From NCBI RefSeq assembly GCF_005576615.1, contig NZ_CP040330.1, forward strand, positions 434,001-498,000: a stretch of 64,000 nucleotides of DNA. Reading direction: 5' to 3'. Below, one piece after another: positions 9,555 to 17,976 of this stretch (positions are counted from its first letter, which is position 1; every line of letters starts with the position of its first letter). A program made the position numbers and the translations under genes. Source of the DNA: Natrinema versiforme. GTDB taxonomy: Archaea; Halobacteriota; Halobacteria; Halobacteriales; Natrialbaceae. Under the pieces are notes generated by a model. The model was not told the origin of the DNA and did no database searches. It worked only from the letters and a program-made list of their open reading frames with translations.

Positions 9555-9764
9555 ATGGCCGACTCTCGCGTCCGGAACCCCACCCTGATCCTGCTGGCGG
9601 TCCTCCTCGTTATCGTTCCGCTCGGGCTCCTCGCCGCGAGGGCGCTCGCGTTCCCCGTCGACCAGGTCACGGTCGGCGCGGTCGTCGGCGGGGGCCTGCT
9701 GGTGATCGGCGCGCTCGCACTGCCCGCGTTGCTCCTCTCCGGCTGGCAGTCCGAGCGGGAGTGA
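9555..9764 (+). CDS. Small membrane protein with two helices
   Basis: A 69-residue protein (MADSRVRNPTLILLAVLLVI...) consisting of two transmembrane helices, about residues 9-31 and 38-61, joined by a short loop and ending in an acidic tail. It is divergent from the aldo/keto reductase. No family with a known role is recognised. Confidence 0.65.
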   Translation: MADSRVRNPTLILLAVLLVIVPLGLLAARALAFPVDQVTVGAVVGGGLLVIGALALPALLLSGWQSERE

Positions 9765-9894
9765 GACCGACGACGCGGCGCGGATCCACTCGCGACCCGA
9801 CCGTGACGGTACCCTGCGCCCGCACGCCAGCGGGTCCGGCAACCGCATCCGGACAACCGAACCCCTATCAACTCGGCGGGCAATATCTCGAGGT

Positions 9895-10791
9895 ATGACA
9901 AAGCGGTACGTGTCGCTCCCCGAGGAGGCGGAAGCGGGGATGCGTGAGTTCATCGACGAGGTCGATCGACGGCTCTCGGGCGACGAGGACACCTGCTCGG
10001 TCGTCGAGGACGTCCTGATCGACCTCTCGGGCGACCGCGAGGCCTACGAACGCTGGCAGCGTGGCGAGTCGGTCTCGGCGGCCGAGCGCGTCCGCCTACA
10101 GAGCTACGATCCCTGTAACACGACCCTCGAGAGTGAGTACTACGCCGAGAAAGACGAGGAACAGTTCCGCCGCTCGAAACACCTCCAGTGGCTCTGGCGG
10201 CAGTTCGACAGTCTGCCGATCGCGGACAACGTCGAGTTCGCGCTGCGATTCCGACGGATGCTCGCCGACCACCTGTTCGAGGACTGCGGCGACGGCTGTC
10301 GCTTTTTCAAGGGTATCTCGTTTACCTACGGCCACAACATCACGATCGGGGACAACACGGTCATCCACGACGACGTCCATCTGGACGACCGTGGCAAACT
10401 CACGATCGGCGACCGCGTCTCGATCTCCGACGGCGTCCACATCTACAGCCACGACCACGACGTCGTCGACCAGACCGAGGTTCGCAACTACCACACCATC
10501 GTCGAGGACGACGTCCGGCTCACTTACGACGCGATGGTCCGCGCCGGCTGTAAGGTCGGCGAAAACGCCATCGTCGGCGCGCGCGGCATCGTCCAACACG
10601 ACATCCCCGCCCACCATATCGCGATCGGAATGCCCGCCAAGAGCGTCAAGATCAAACCCGGCTGGGAGGACACCGCCACGCCGATCGACGACGCCGGCAC
10701 CAACCGGCAGGAACAGCGCCACCGCGAGTACGACCTTCCCGACGACTTCGAGGTCTTCGACGAGTTCCAGCGCGATCTCCAACAGCCGTAG
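9895..10791 (+). CDS. Left-handed beta-helix (hexapeptide-repeat) acyltransferase
   Basis: A 298-residue protein. A helical N-terminal region (1-140) precedes hexapeptide repeats from about residue 140 to 255 (ITIGDNTVIHDDVHLDDRGK, LTIGDRVSISDGVHIYSHDH). The HDHD segment, followed by AIVGARGIVQHDIPAHHIAI and GMPAKSVKIK, is typical of maltose/galactoside O-acetyltransferase-like enzymes that use acetyl-CoA. The N-terminal extension is longer than in bacterial relatives. The acceptor could be a sugar or surface glycan, which is inference. Confidence 0.85.
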   Translation: MTKRYVSLPEEAEAGMREFIDEVDRRLSGDEDTCSVVEDVLIDLSGDREAYERWQRGESVSAAERVRLQSYDPCNTTLESEYYAEKDEEQFRRSKHLQWLWRQFDSLPIADNVEFALRFRRMLADHLFEDCGDGCRFFKGISFTYGHNITIGDNTVIHDDVHLDDRGKLTIGDRVSISDGVHIYSHDHDVVDQTEVRNYHTIVEDDVRLTYDAMVRAGCKVGENAIVGARGIVQHDIPAHHIAIGMPAKSVKIKPGWEDTATPIDDAGTNRQEQRHREYDLPDDFEVFDEFQRDLQQP

Positions 10792-10946
10792 CATCGCTTC
10801 GTCTCGAACTGCCCGCACTCCGGTGAGCGGCGAGCGCCGATCGAATCCTTCTGTGACAGTCCTCGAGCGTACCCCACCAGAGCCGTTGCAAGTGCAGGCG
10901 AGTCGTTCAGTAGTCGACCGCCAGTGCGTTGCCGTAGTGACTCTCT

Positions 10947-11054
10947 ATGCCACATTGTAGGACCTGCGGCAATCCCGTTTCGTACGATTTCGCTCGCGCA
11001 CACGGTGAGGACGGAGCCGTCGACTGGTGTCCGCGGTGTCAGAACGGGCGGTAG
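10947..11054 (+). CDS. Very small zinc-ribbon protein
   Basis: A 35-residue reading frame, MPHCRTCGNPVSYDFARAHG followed by EDGAVDWCPRCQNGR. Two CxxC pairs (residues 4-7 and 28-31) can hold one zinc ion. Similar mini-proteins with N-terminal MPxCxxCG are common in haloarchaea. The neighbouring secD gene converges on it. Confidence 0.65.
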   Translation: MPHCRTCGNPVSYDFARAHGEDGAVDWCPRCQNGR

Positions 11055-11094
11055 GACCGGTCGGTAAAAACGGTACGGCGCGAATCGGACCGCG

Positions 11095-12729
11095 CTATCG
11101 GTCGGTCAGCAGCCGCCGGAGGATGTCCCCGTAGGCGGGCCGGGTGATGAGGACCCCGATGAGCACGCCGAGGATGGTGATGATGGCGAACCCTTGGAGG
11201 TCGCCGAGGCTCATGACCGCGAGCGGCGAGAGCGCGATGATCGTCGTCGCCGCGGCGGCCCCGATGACCCAGAAGGCCTTGCGGAACCGCGACTGGAACA
11301 CCCGTTCGGAACTGACGTCGCCTTCGTCCATCACCTCGTCGGCGATGATCACGAGGTCGTCGACCCCCGTCCCGACGACGGCGATGAACCCGGCGACGTG
11401 GGAGAGGTCTATCGGCATGCGTATCAGCGCGGTGAAGCCGAGCAGGATCACGACCTCCGCCACCGCCGTGAGGATCATCGGTAGGGCGACGCGCGTGTCC
11501 GTGTACCGGGAGTAGACGACGCCGCTGACGGTGAGCACCGAGAGCAGCCCGATCAGCAGCGAGTACTGTTTGAACTGGTCAGCATGGGACGGCTGAATCG
11601 AGTAGACTTGATTGTTGTCCATGTCGAGCGGCGCGCGCAGGCTCCCGGCTCGGAGGTTGACTGAGAGCGACTGGGCGTCCTGCTGGTTCTGTGCGCCCAT
11701 CTGGAAGGTCGGGGTGTTCACCCAGCTGCCGCTTTGCATCGGGTTCGCCAGCGATTGAGCCATGCTGTGGGCGTCGACGACCTCGCCGTCGACGACGGTC
11801 AGCAGACAGTACTGTTCGTTCTCGTGGTCGAAGCTGATGCTTTCACCATCACCGCGAAGGTTGCAGCCTACCTGCACCCCCTCGCTGGTGAAGCCGAGGT
11901 CGTTCATCTGCTGTTGGAACCCGGGCGCGGCCTCCTCGTTGACTTGAACCGGGACCACGTACCCCGAATCCGACCCTGGCTGGCGCTGCTTCGGCGGGTC
12001 GACGTTAGCGATATCCTCGCCGGTCAGTACCGTCTGGTTCGTCTGGTTGGTTTGGTTCCCGCTGTCATCGGGATAGTAGGCTTTGACCTCGACCTGTCCG
12101 CGGTCGGAGAGGATATCGCGGAGTTCGCTGGCACCCATGTTGGGTACTTCCACGACGATGTAGTGGTCGCCCTCGAGCGTCGACGACTCGTAGGCCGTTC
12201 CGCCCGAGAGGCCGGCCGCGTTGATCTTCGACTGGAGCGTCTTGATCATACTATCGCGGGTCTCTTGGGTGACGCCCGGGCGAATGTCGTCCTCGGTCGC
12301 GTCGACGTCAGCCGCCTGCAACGCCGCGGCGAACTCCGCTTCGGTCACGTTCCCGTCGAACACTTCCGCGGTGACGGTCCCGTCTTCCTGGACGTTGATG
12401 TTGGAGTCGGCCGGATCGAGATCGAGTTCCTCGCGGACCGTCGCGTCGACCTCATTGAGCCGATCCTGATCGATCTGCCCGTTGTCGCTGACAGCGCCGG
12501 TCTCGATGTCCTCGGCGGTCAGCCCGTCGACCGGGGCCCGCATTCGGGTCCCGCCCTCGAGGCTGAGACCGAACTCGAGGTTGGTGGGACTGTCGTCGAT
12601 GCTGTCGTCGGCGAGGCTGTCGTCGGCGACGATCCCGCCGGGGATGAAGAGCGCGACGGCGGAGAAGCCGACGAACACCACGAGCAGGAGGACCCGCCAG
12701 TTGTGCTTGATCGCGTCGATCGGATTCAT
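11095..12729 (-). CDS. secD: Protein-export membrane protein SecD
   Basis: Forms the SecDF complex that supports export through SecYEG using the proton gradient. The 544-residue product has one N-terminal transmembrane helix (about 13-31) and a large extracellular P1-type domain. Five C-terminal helices follow (about 390-535), including the DLSHVAGFIAVVGTGVDDLV segment with acidic residues of the RND-type proton path. Archaeal feature: secF lies upstream of secD. Its ATG overlaps the secF stop by four bases (ATGA), so translation is coupled. Confidence 0.95.
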   Translation of the reverse strand: MNPIDAIKHNWRVLLLVVFVGFSAVALFIPGGIVADDSLADDSIDDSPTNLEFGLSLEGGTRMRAPVDGLTAEDIETGAVSDNGQIDQDRLNEVDATVREELDLDPADSNINVQEDGTVTAEVFDGNVTEAEFAAALQAADVDATEDDIRPGVTQETRDSMIKTLQSKINAAGLSGGTAYESSTLEGDHYIVVEVPNMGASELRDILSDRGQVEVKAYYPDDSGNQTNQTNQTVLTGEDIANVDPPKQRQPGSDSGYVVPVQVNEEAAPGFQQQMNDLGFTSEGVQVGCNLRGDGESISFDHENEQYCLLTVVDGEVVDAHSMAQSLANPMQSGSWVNTPTFQMGAQNQQDAQSLSVNLRAGSLRAPLDMDNNQVYSIQPSHADQFKQYSLLIGLLSVLTVSGVVYSRYTDTRVALPMILTAVAEVVILLGFTALIRMPIDLSHVAGFIAVVGTGVDDLVIIADEVMDEGDVSSERVFQSRFRKAFWVIGAAAATTIIALSPLAVMSLGDLQGFAIITILGVLIGVLITRPAYGDILRRLLTDR

Positions 12730-13610
12730 GAGCGCACCCCCTCGAATTTGTACCAGCGAAGCAGGCTCAGGTTCAACATGTAGGTGTTCAGCAGGTCGGT
12801 CGCGAGGCCGACGAACAGGATGATCCCGATCGAGGCCAAGAGGTCGATACCGAACAGGTACGCCGCGACGCCCATGACGAGCATCGCGGCCATCGACGTC
12901 ACTGTCATCGTGACGCCGGTCCGCATCGCGCGGTACGTGCTCTCGTAGAAGTCACCGCTGCGGCGCAGGACGTGATTGTTTAACAGGATGTCCGAGTCGA
13001 CCGAGTATCCGATCAACATCAGTAGGCCGGCGACGGTGCCGAGCGAGAGCGGGATGCCGGCGAGTCGCATGAACGCGAGCGGGATCACGAGGTCAGAAAA
13101 CGCCGAGATGACGATCGCGATCGACGGGACGAACGTCCGGAAGAGCAGAAAGGCGATCGCGCTCATTCCGACGAACGCGACGGCGAGTCCGATCATGGCC
13201 GTGCGCTGGCTCTGCTGGCCGAAACTCGCCGACGTGGACGAGACCGACTGGACGATCTCGGCGTCGCCGTCCTGTTCCAGTCCGTTCTCATCGTCCGTGG
13301 CCTGATCCTCCAAGGCCTGCGCGTCGGTCGAGGAGAACCGGACGATGTACTGATTGTCGCCGCCCGTTCCCGTGACGGATTCGGGTTGTTCGTCGAACGC
13401 CGCCGGAATGTCGCCTTCCGGCGTCGTCGTCTGGACGGTCAGCTCCGAACCGCCGGCGAAGTCCATCCCGAGCGGCACTGGCGTGCCGTACACGAGAAAC
13501 GAGCCGCTGAGGACGAGCAGTGCAACCGCGAGAACCGCGAGCGGAACCGCCGCGAGCTGGCGGTTACTGTACCGGGTGTAATCGATCTCCGGTACGTCGA
13601 AATACGCCAT
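12726..13610 (-). CDS. secF: Protein-export membrane protein SecF
   Basis: A 294-residue partner of SecD with six transmembrane helices and a periplasm-like domain between the first two. The segments VPLGMDFAGGSELTVQT and GYSVDSDILLNNHVLR (conserved D/N in helix 4) are diagnostic. The start at 13610 (MAYFDVPEIDYTRYSNRQ) is the usual haloarchaeal N-terminus; an in-frame ATG at 13676 would add 22 residues with no similarity to SecF. First gene of the two-gene operon. Confidence 0.94.
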   Translation of the reverse strand: MAYFDVPEIDYTRYSNRQLAAVPLAVLAVALLVLSGSFLVYGTPVPLGMDFAGGSELTVQTTTPEGDIPAAFDEQPESVTGTGGDNQYIVRFSSTDAQALEDQATDDENGLEQDGDAEIVQSVSSTSASFGQQSQRTAMIGLAVAFVGMSAIAFLLFRTFVPSIAIVISAFSDLVIPLAFMRLAGIPLSLGTVAGLLMLIGYSVDSDILLNNHVLRRSGDFYESTYRAMRTGVTMTVTSMAAMLVMGVAAYLFGIDLLASIGIILFVGLATDLLNTYMLNLSLLRWYKFEGVRS

Positions 13611-13767
13611 ATACCGGACTACTCGAAGCGCCCCGAGGTAAGCCTTCTCAATTTCGGAAACGTGGTCGTTCGTCACATTCTGTCATTCTGATTTCCGGGA
13701 TTGCTGCCCGCTCGAGTCCTCCGAGTCACGCTTCGCGATGAATGATCGCCAGTCCTTGCGATCGCGA

Positions 13768-14241
13768 TCAGTCCGGCAGATACCGAACGCTCAACACGCC
13801 GTCCTCGGCCGAGCGCCGCACTTCCACGCGGACCGCCTCGAGCCGGGCCGCTCGAGCGATGGTCTCCTCGTCGTCGAGGACATCCCGTGCGGCCTGTTCG
13901 ACCTCGCCGTCGGGGGTCCGGAAGACGTGGAGTTCCCCCGTTCCCGCGCGCTCCTCTTGGACGAGGTCGCCGAGTTCGGCCTCGGCCGCCAGTTCCGTCT
14001 CGTGTGTGGTCGGCTCGAGGTCGCTGTCGACCAGTTCGATCGATCGCCTGTCGTCGACGTCGACGACTTCCCACGCGACTTCCAGTGGCGGCTCCGGCGC
14101 GACGGTCGCCTCGAGAACGTCGTGGACCTCGAGGCCGGGGTTCGACGCGAGGGTGTGGACTTGTGCGGTCTCGGCGTCGCGGACGACGGCCGACTCGGCC
14201 TCGGCGTGGGTGACGACGAAGGTGCCGGTCTTTTCGGTCAT
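13768..14241 (-). CDS. Conserved haloarchaeal protein (DUF5812-like)
   Basis: A 157-residue, very acidic soluble protein (MTEKTGTFVVTHAEAESAVV...) with an N-terminal beta-rich part resembling a small OB/TRAM-like sheet (about 1-65) and a helical C-terminal part. It resembles the haloarchaeal DUF5812 group from memory; this was not searched. It lies between secF and pgi. Function unknown. Confidence 0.65.
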   Translation of the reverse strand: MTEKTGTFVVTHAEAESAVVRDAETAQVHTLASNPGLEVHDVLEATVAPEPPLEVAWEVVDVDDRRSIELVDSDLEPTTHETELAAEAELGDLVQEERAGTGELHVFRTPDGEVEQAARDVLDDEETIARAARLEAVRVEVRRSAEDGVLSVRYLPD

Positions 14242-14437
14242 GGGCGCTCGTAGACGGGGGATCGGTTTCGGGGTTTCGGCTTCTGCCCGTCCTCGTCCTG
14301 CTGTCGGTGACGGCGTTACGGAGCCGATGACTGCCTAGTTGAGACGGGTGACACACTGCGACCGGACAGCCGTCGGAAAGACGATCGACCGACTCCGTCA
14401 CGGAACGCATTTATCGCAGGCGGTTGCGCCCTTCCGT

Positions 14438-15772
14438 ATGAACGTCGACATCGGGAACGCACTCGAGTCGGTCGCGTCGCCGGGCGTCTCGCGGGAGTCC
14501 CTCGAGCGACTGGACGAGCAGGTCGCGGCCGCCCACGAGCGCATCGAGACGGGAATGGCGAACGGGGAACACGGCTACGAGGCGCTGAACCTCCCCGAGC
14601 GAACCGATCCCGACGAAATCCGGGCGGCGGTCGAGCCGGTCGCGGACGCCGACGCGCTGCTCACCGTCGGGATCGGCGGCAGTTCGCTCGGCGCGGCGAC
14701 GATTACGAACGCGCTGGAGCGCGTCGAGCCACGCTCGACGGAGAGTCGGACGAAGTCCGACGGGACCGAGACGGTCTTTCTGGACAACGTCGATCCCGAA
14801 TGGGTCTCGAGCCACCTCGAGCGACTGCCCCTCGAGCGCACGGCGATCAACGTGGTCTCGCGGTCGGGGACGACGGCGGAGACGCTGGCGAACTTCCTCG
14901 TCGTCCGCGATGCCTTCGAATCTGCCGGCGTCGACTGGACCGAGCGAACGATCGTCACGACCGGCGAGTCCGGCCCGCTTCGCGACCTCGCGAACCGCCA
15001 CGATCTGCCGTCGTTGAAAGTTCCCGACGGCGTCCCCGGTCGCTTCTCGGCGCTGTCGGCGGTCGGCATGGTCGCCGCGGCCGTCTGCGGCCACGACCTC
15101 GAGGCCCTGCTCGCGGGTGCCGCTGCCGAAGCCGAAACGCTCTCGGGTTCGCTGTTCGACTGCCCCGCCTACGCCTACGGCGCGACGACCTACGCCCTGG
15201 ACCAGCGCGGTGCCGGCGTGAACGCCGTGATGCCCTACGCGGAATCGCTGGAGACGTACGCGGAGTGGTTCGCCCAGCTGTGGGCCGAGAGTCTGGGGAA
15301 AGACGACCTCGGCCAGACCCCCGTGCGAGCGCTCGGCGTCACCGATCAGCACTCGCAACTGCAACTCTATCGCGCGGGCCCGCGGGACAAACTCGTCACC
15401 TTCGTGACGACCGAGGAGGGTGCGGACCGGCCGATCCCTGACACCGACGTCGAGGACCTCGCGTATCTGGGCGACGCGACGCTCGGGGAACTGCTCGAGG
15501 CCGAGTTCGAAGCCACGGAGGCGAGCCTCGCGGCCGCCGGCCGACCGAACGTCCGCGTGGAACTCGAGCGCGTCGACGAGTACGAACTCGGCGGGCTGCT
15601 CTACGGCATGGAAGCCGCCTGCGTGCTCGCGGGCGAACTCGCCGGCGTGAACACCTTCGAACAGCCGGCCGTCGAGTGGGCCAAGAAGGCCACCCGGGGC
15701 CTGCTCGGCGGCGGCGAGTTCGAGGAAGCGGACGCGGTCGCCGAGAAGACGGAACTCCGAGTCGAGCGGTAG
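14438..15772 (+). CDS. pgi: Glucose-6-phosphate isomerase
   Basis: Interconverts glucose-6-phosphate and fructose-6-phosphate, for gluconeogenesis and sugar metabolism in haloarchaea. The 444-residue product belongs to the classical PGI superfamily, not the cupin type. Phosphosugar-binding SIS-domain motifs are visible: VGIGGSSLGAATITNAL near residue 75 and SRSGTTAETLANF near 145. The QHSQLQLYRAGP motif near 305 and a C-terminal VEWAKKATR lysine complete the active site. The ATG at 14438 follows a TATA-like ATTTATCG about 27 bases upstream, so the transcript is probably leaderless. Confidence 0.93.
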   Translation: MNVDIGNALESVASPGVSRESLERLDEQVAAAHERIETGMANGEHGYEALNLPERTDPDEIRAAVEPVADADALLTVGIGGSSLGAATITNALERVEPRSTESRTKSDGTETVFLDNVDPEWVSSHLERLPLERTAINVVSRSGTTAETLANFLVVRDAFESAGVDWTERTIVTTGESGPLRDLANRHDLPSLKVPDGVPGRFSALSAVGMVAAAVCGHDLEALLAGAAAEAETLSGSLFDCPAYAYGATTYALDQRGAGVNAVMPYAESLETYAEWFAQLWAESLGKDDLGQTPVRALGVTDQHSQLQLYRAGPRDKLVTFVTTEEGADRPIPDTDVEDLAYLGDATLGELLEAEFEATEASLAAAGRPNVRVELERVDEYELGGLLYGMEAACVLAGELAGVNTFEQPAVEWAKKATRGLLGGGEFEEADAVAEKTELRVER

Positions 15773-15877
15773 GCCGAGCCGCTCGCGGTCGGCGGCGGCG
15801 CTCGAGCGACGGCCGTCGGACCGCCCTCGTCGTTCCCGCCTCGAAATTTGTATGAGCCCTCGCACGAATATCGACGT

Positions 15878-16999
15878 ATGACCGAGACTGCACGGACCGA
15901 CGACGCCGGCCCGGTCGCGTCCGGCGTGGTTCCCGGAATCGGGACCATCCTCGCGGGAATCACGATGGTCGCCATGTTCGTCCCCGTTCGCCGCGGCGTC
16001 GACGACCCGGTCGTCTGGGCCGGCGCAGCGTTCGCCGTCGCCGCCGTCCTCGCGTTTCTGGCCCAACGCCACGGCTTTCTCGAGGGACGAATCGCCGGCC
16101 TCGTGGCCGCCGGCTCGAGCGTCGCCGTCGTGTTACTCGCCGGCTACGCGTTGAATCAGGGGGTGACAGCACCGACCGGCGTGCCGACGATTCCGCTGTC
16201 GATCCCGATCGTCTTCGTCGCGTTCCTCACGGCGGGACTCACCGCCGCCGCCGGGGTCGCGGATTACTACGGAATCGGTAGTATCGGGCTCAAGGAACGG
16301 AGTCTACAGGTCGTGATGCTGTCGGCCGTCGGTCTCGCGGGCCTCCTCATCACGCCGGTCGTTGTCAACATCCTCGCGGTTCCGGTCCGCCCGCTTCTCG
16401 AGCCGATCTCCCAGATCGAAAGCACCGTCTTTACGCAGGTGTGCATGGCGATCGGAACGATGCTCGTCGCGGGTGCCTATCTCTCGGTGACCGACCGCGG
16501 CCTGTCCTTTATCGACGTGCATCGACCGACGCTGCGGGACATCGGCTGGATGATCGGCGGACTGGTAGTCCTCTTCGGGGCGCTCTTTCTGATCTCTTTT
16601 GTCATGGAGTCGACCGGCATGGAAAGCGCCGACCACTCGACGACCCAGCGGGCCCAAGAGAGCCCCGATCTAATGCTGGTACTGGTCCCGCTGGCCATCC
16701 TGATCATCGGCCCGTTCGAGGAACTGCTCTACCGGAACGTGATCCAGAAGTCGCTGTACGACACGTTCTCGCGGCCGGGGGCCGTTGCCGTGGCAAGCGT
16801 CATCTTCGCGGCGGTCCACGTGCTCGCGTACGCCACCGCCGGACTGGGCGCGGTGATCGCCAGTCTAGGGACCATCTTCGGGCTCGCGATCGTCCTCGGG
16901 ACCATCTACGAGCGGACGGACAACCTCCTCGTCCCGGCGCTGATCCACGGTGCCTACAACGCGATCCTCTTCGCGAACCTCTACTTCGTCTATGGCTGA
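15878..16999 (+). CDS. CPBP-family intramembrane metalloprotease
   Basis: A 373-residue polytopic membrane protein. The C-terminal Abi/CAAX-protease domain has the three family motifs: EELLYRN (EExxxR), FAAVHVLAY (FxxxH) and a last histidine in HGAYNAI. About nine hydrophobic helices are present, with an N-terminal extension of four to five helices. Family members are type II CAAX prenyl proteases or have unknown substrates. The start MTETARTDDAG at 15878 is chosen over an in-frame ATG 30 bases upstream. Confidence 0.88.
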   Translation: MTETARTDDAGPVASGVVPGIGTILAGITMVAMFVPVRRGVDDPVVWAGAAFAVAAVLAFLAQRHGFLEGRIAGLVAAGSSVAVVLLAGYALNQGVTAPTGVPTIPLSIPIVFVAFLTAGLTAAAGVADYYGIGSIGLKERSLQVVMLSAVGLAGLLITPVVVNILAVPVRPLLEPISQIESTVFTQVCMAIGTMLVAGAYLSVTDRGLSFIDVHRPTLRDIGWMIGGLVVLFGALFLISFVMESTGMESADHSTTQRAQESPDLMLVLVPLAILIIGPFEELLYRNVIQKSLYDTFSRPGAVAVASVIFAAVHVLAYATAGLGAVIASLGTIFGLAIVLGTIYERTDNLLVPALIHGAYNAILFANLYFVYG

Positions 17000-17070
17000 G
17001 GACTCTCGACCGGCGGCTGACTGATTCGTAACCGACTGCGACAGAAACGATCGCGGACCGCGACCGCGGA

Positions 17071-17529
17071 CTACGACGGGTTCTTCCGTGCCAGTTCCGA
17101 CCCGCAGATCGGGCACCGATCCTTCTCCTCGTCGAACTCGCGACCGCAGCCCTGACACTGATACTTCCAGTGGCGCTGTTCGTCGATCCCCTCTCGGGCG
17201 ATCACTTCGACCCCGACGTTGAGTTTCTCCGCGACGTTTTGCATCGCGTAGTCGTCGGTCACGAGGGTGGCGTCGAGTTCGAAACTCGCCGCAACGAGGC
17301 GAATGTCCGTTTCCGAGAGGACGTCGAGGTCGCCGGATTCCCGGGCCGCGCGCTCGACTTTCTCGGTGGTGTCCTCGTTGGGAATGTGGATGTGCATCCC
17401 GGAGCCTTCCATCGCGTCGTAGCGATAGGCGCTCTCGTCTTCCAGTTCCTCGCGGACGAGCGGGATAGTTGCAGTCTGTTCTGTCGTATGGAAGTCGTGG
17501 ATAAAAGCGGAGGAGTCGAGAACGTACAT
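17071..17529 (-). CDS. nob1: Endonuclease Nob1 (rRNA maturation, PIN domain plus zinc ribbon)
   Basis: Cleaves the 3' end of pre-16S rRNA during small-subunit maturation. The 152-residue product has an N-terminal PIN nuclease domain with acidic residues D5, D75 and D92/D93 (MYVLDSSAFI, LVTDDYAM), then a zinc ribbon with C125, C128, C139 and C142. Length and order match archaeal Nob1. It lies four bases after the PRC-barrel gene and divergent from infB, so translation-related genes cluster here. Confidence 0.92.
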   Translation of the reverse strand: MYVLDSSAFIHDFHTTEQTATIPLVREELEDESAYRYDAMEGSGMHIHIPNEDTTEKVERAARESGDLDVLSETDIRLVAASFELDATLVTDDYAMQNVAEKLNVGVEVIAREGIDEQRHWKYQCQGCGREFDEEKDRCPICGSELARKNPS

Positions 17530-17533
17530 ACCG

Positions 17534-17779
17534 TTAGCGCTGGACGACGATGTAGTCTTTCACCGCTTGGACGCGGTTGACGGGAACGAGAAACCGACCG
17601 GCGTCGTCGCTGTCGAAGTCGACTGCGCGGCGGGAGAGTTCCTCGTCGGGCTCGATAACGAGATCGTGGAGTTTGCCGGATTTCAGATCCATCGTGATGT
17701 TGTAGAGCAATCCGAGCTCGGTGCCGTCGGACCCCATGACGGACTTCCCCGAGAGGTTTTCAGCGAGTATATCGCTCAT
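17534..17779 (-). CDS. PRC-barrel domain protein
   Basis: An 81-residue protein that is almost entirely one PRC-barrel domain (KSVMGSDGTELGLLYNITMD, then FLVPVNRVQAVKDYIVV). Stand-alone PRC-barrels are frequent in haloarchaea next to nob1. In bacteria a PRC-barrel domain occurs in RimM, a 16S rRNA maturation factor, so a role with Nob1 is plausible. It is the first gene of the two-gene operon. Confidence 0.9.
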   Translation of the reverse strand: MSDILAENLSGKSVMGSDGTELGLLYNITMDLKSGKLHDLVIEPDEELSRRAVDFDSDDAGRFLVPVNRVQAVKDYIVVQR

Positions 17780-17976
17780 GCATCCCCGTACTTACTAATC
17801 GGTATTAAAGACCACGGGGAACGCGCACGGACGACGGAATCCCGGCCCCGCCGAAACGGACCGACCTGTGGCAGTCGTGACCGCGGCTCCCGCCGCAGCG
17901 TTCGGAACGCGGATGACGATGGGTTTAACTACGGCGCTACGGACGATTTAGGTAAGACCTTCTCGGGTGGTTCATC

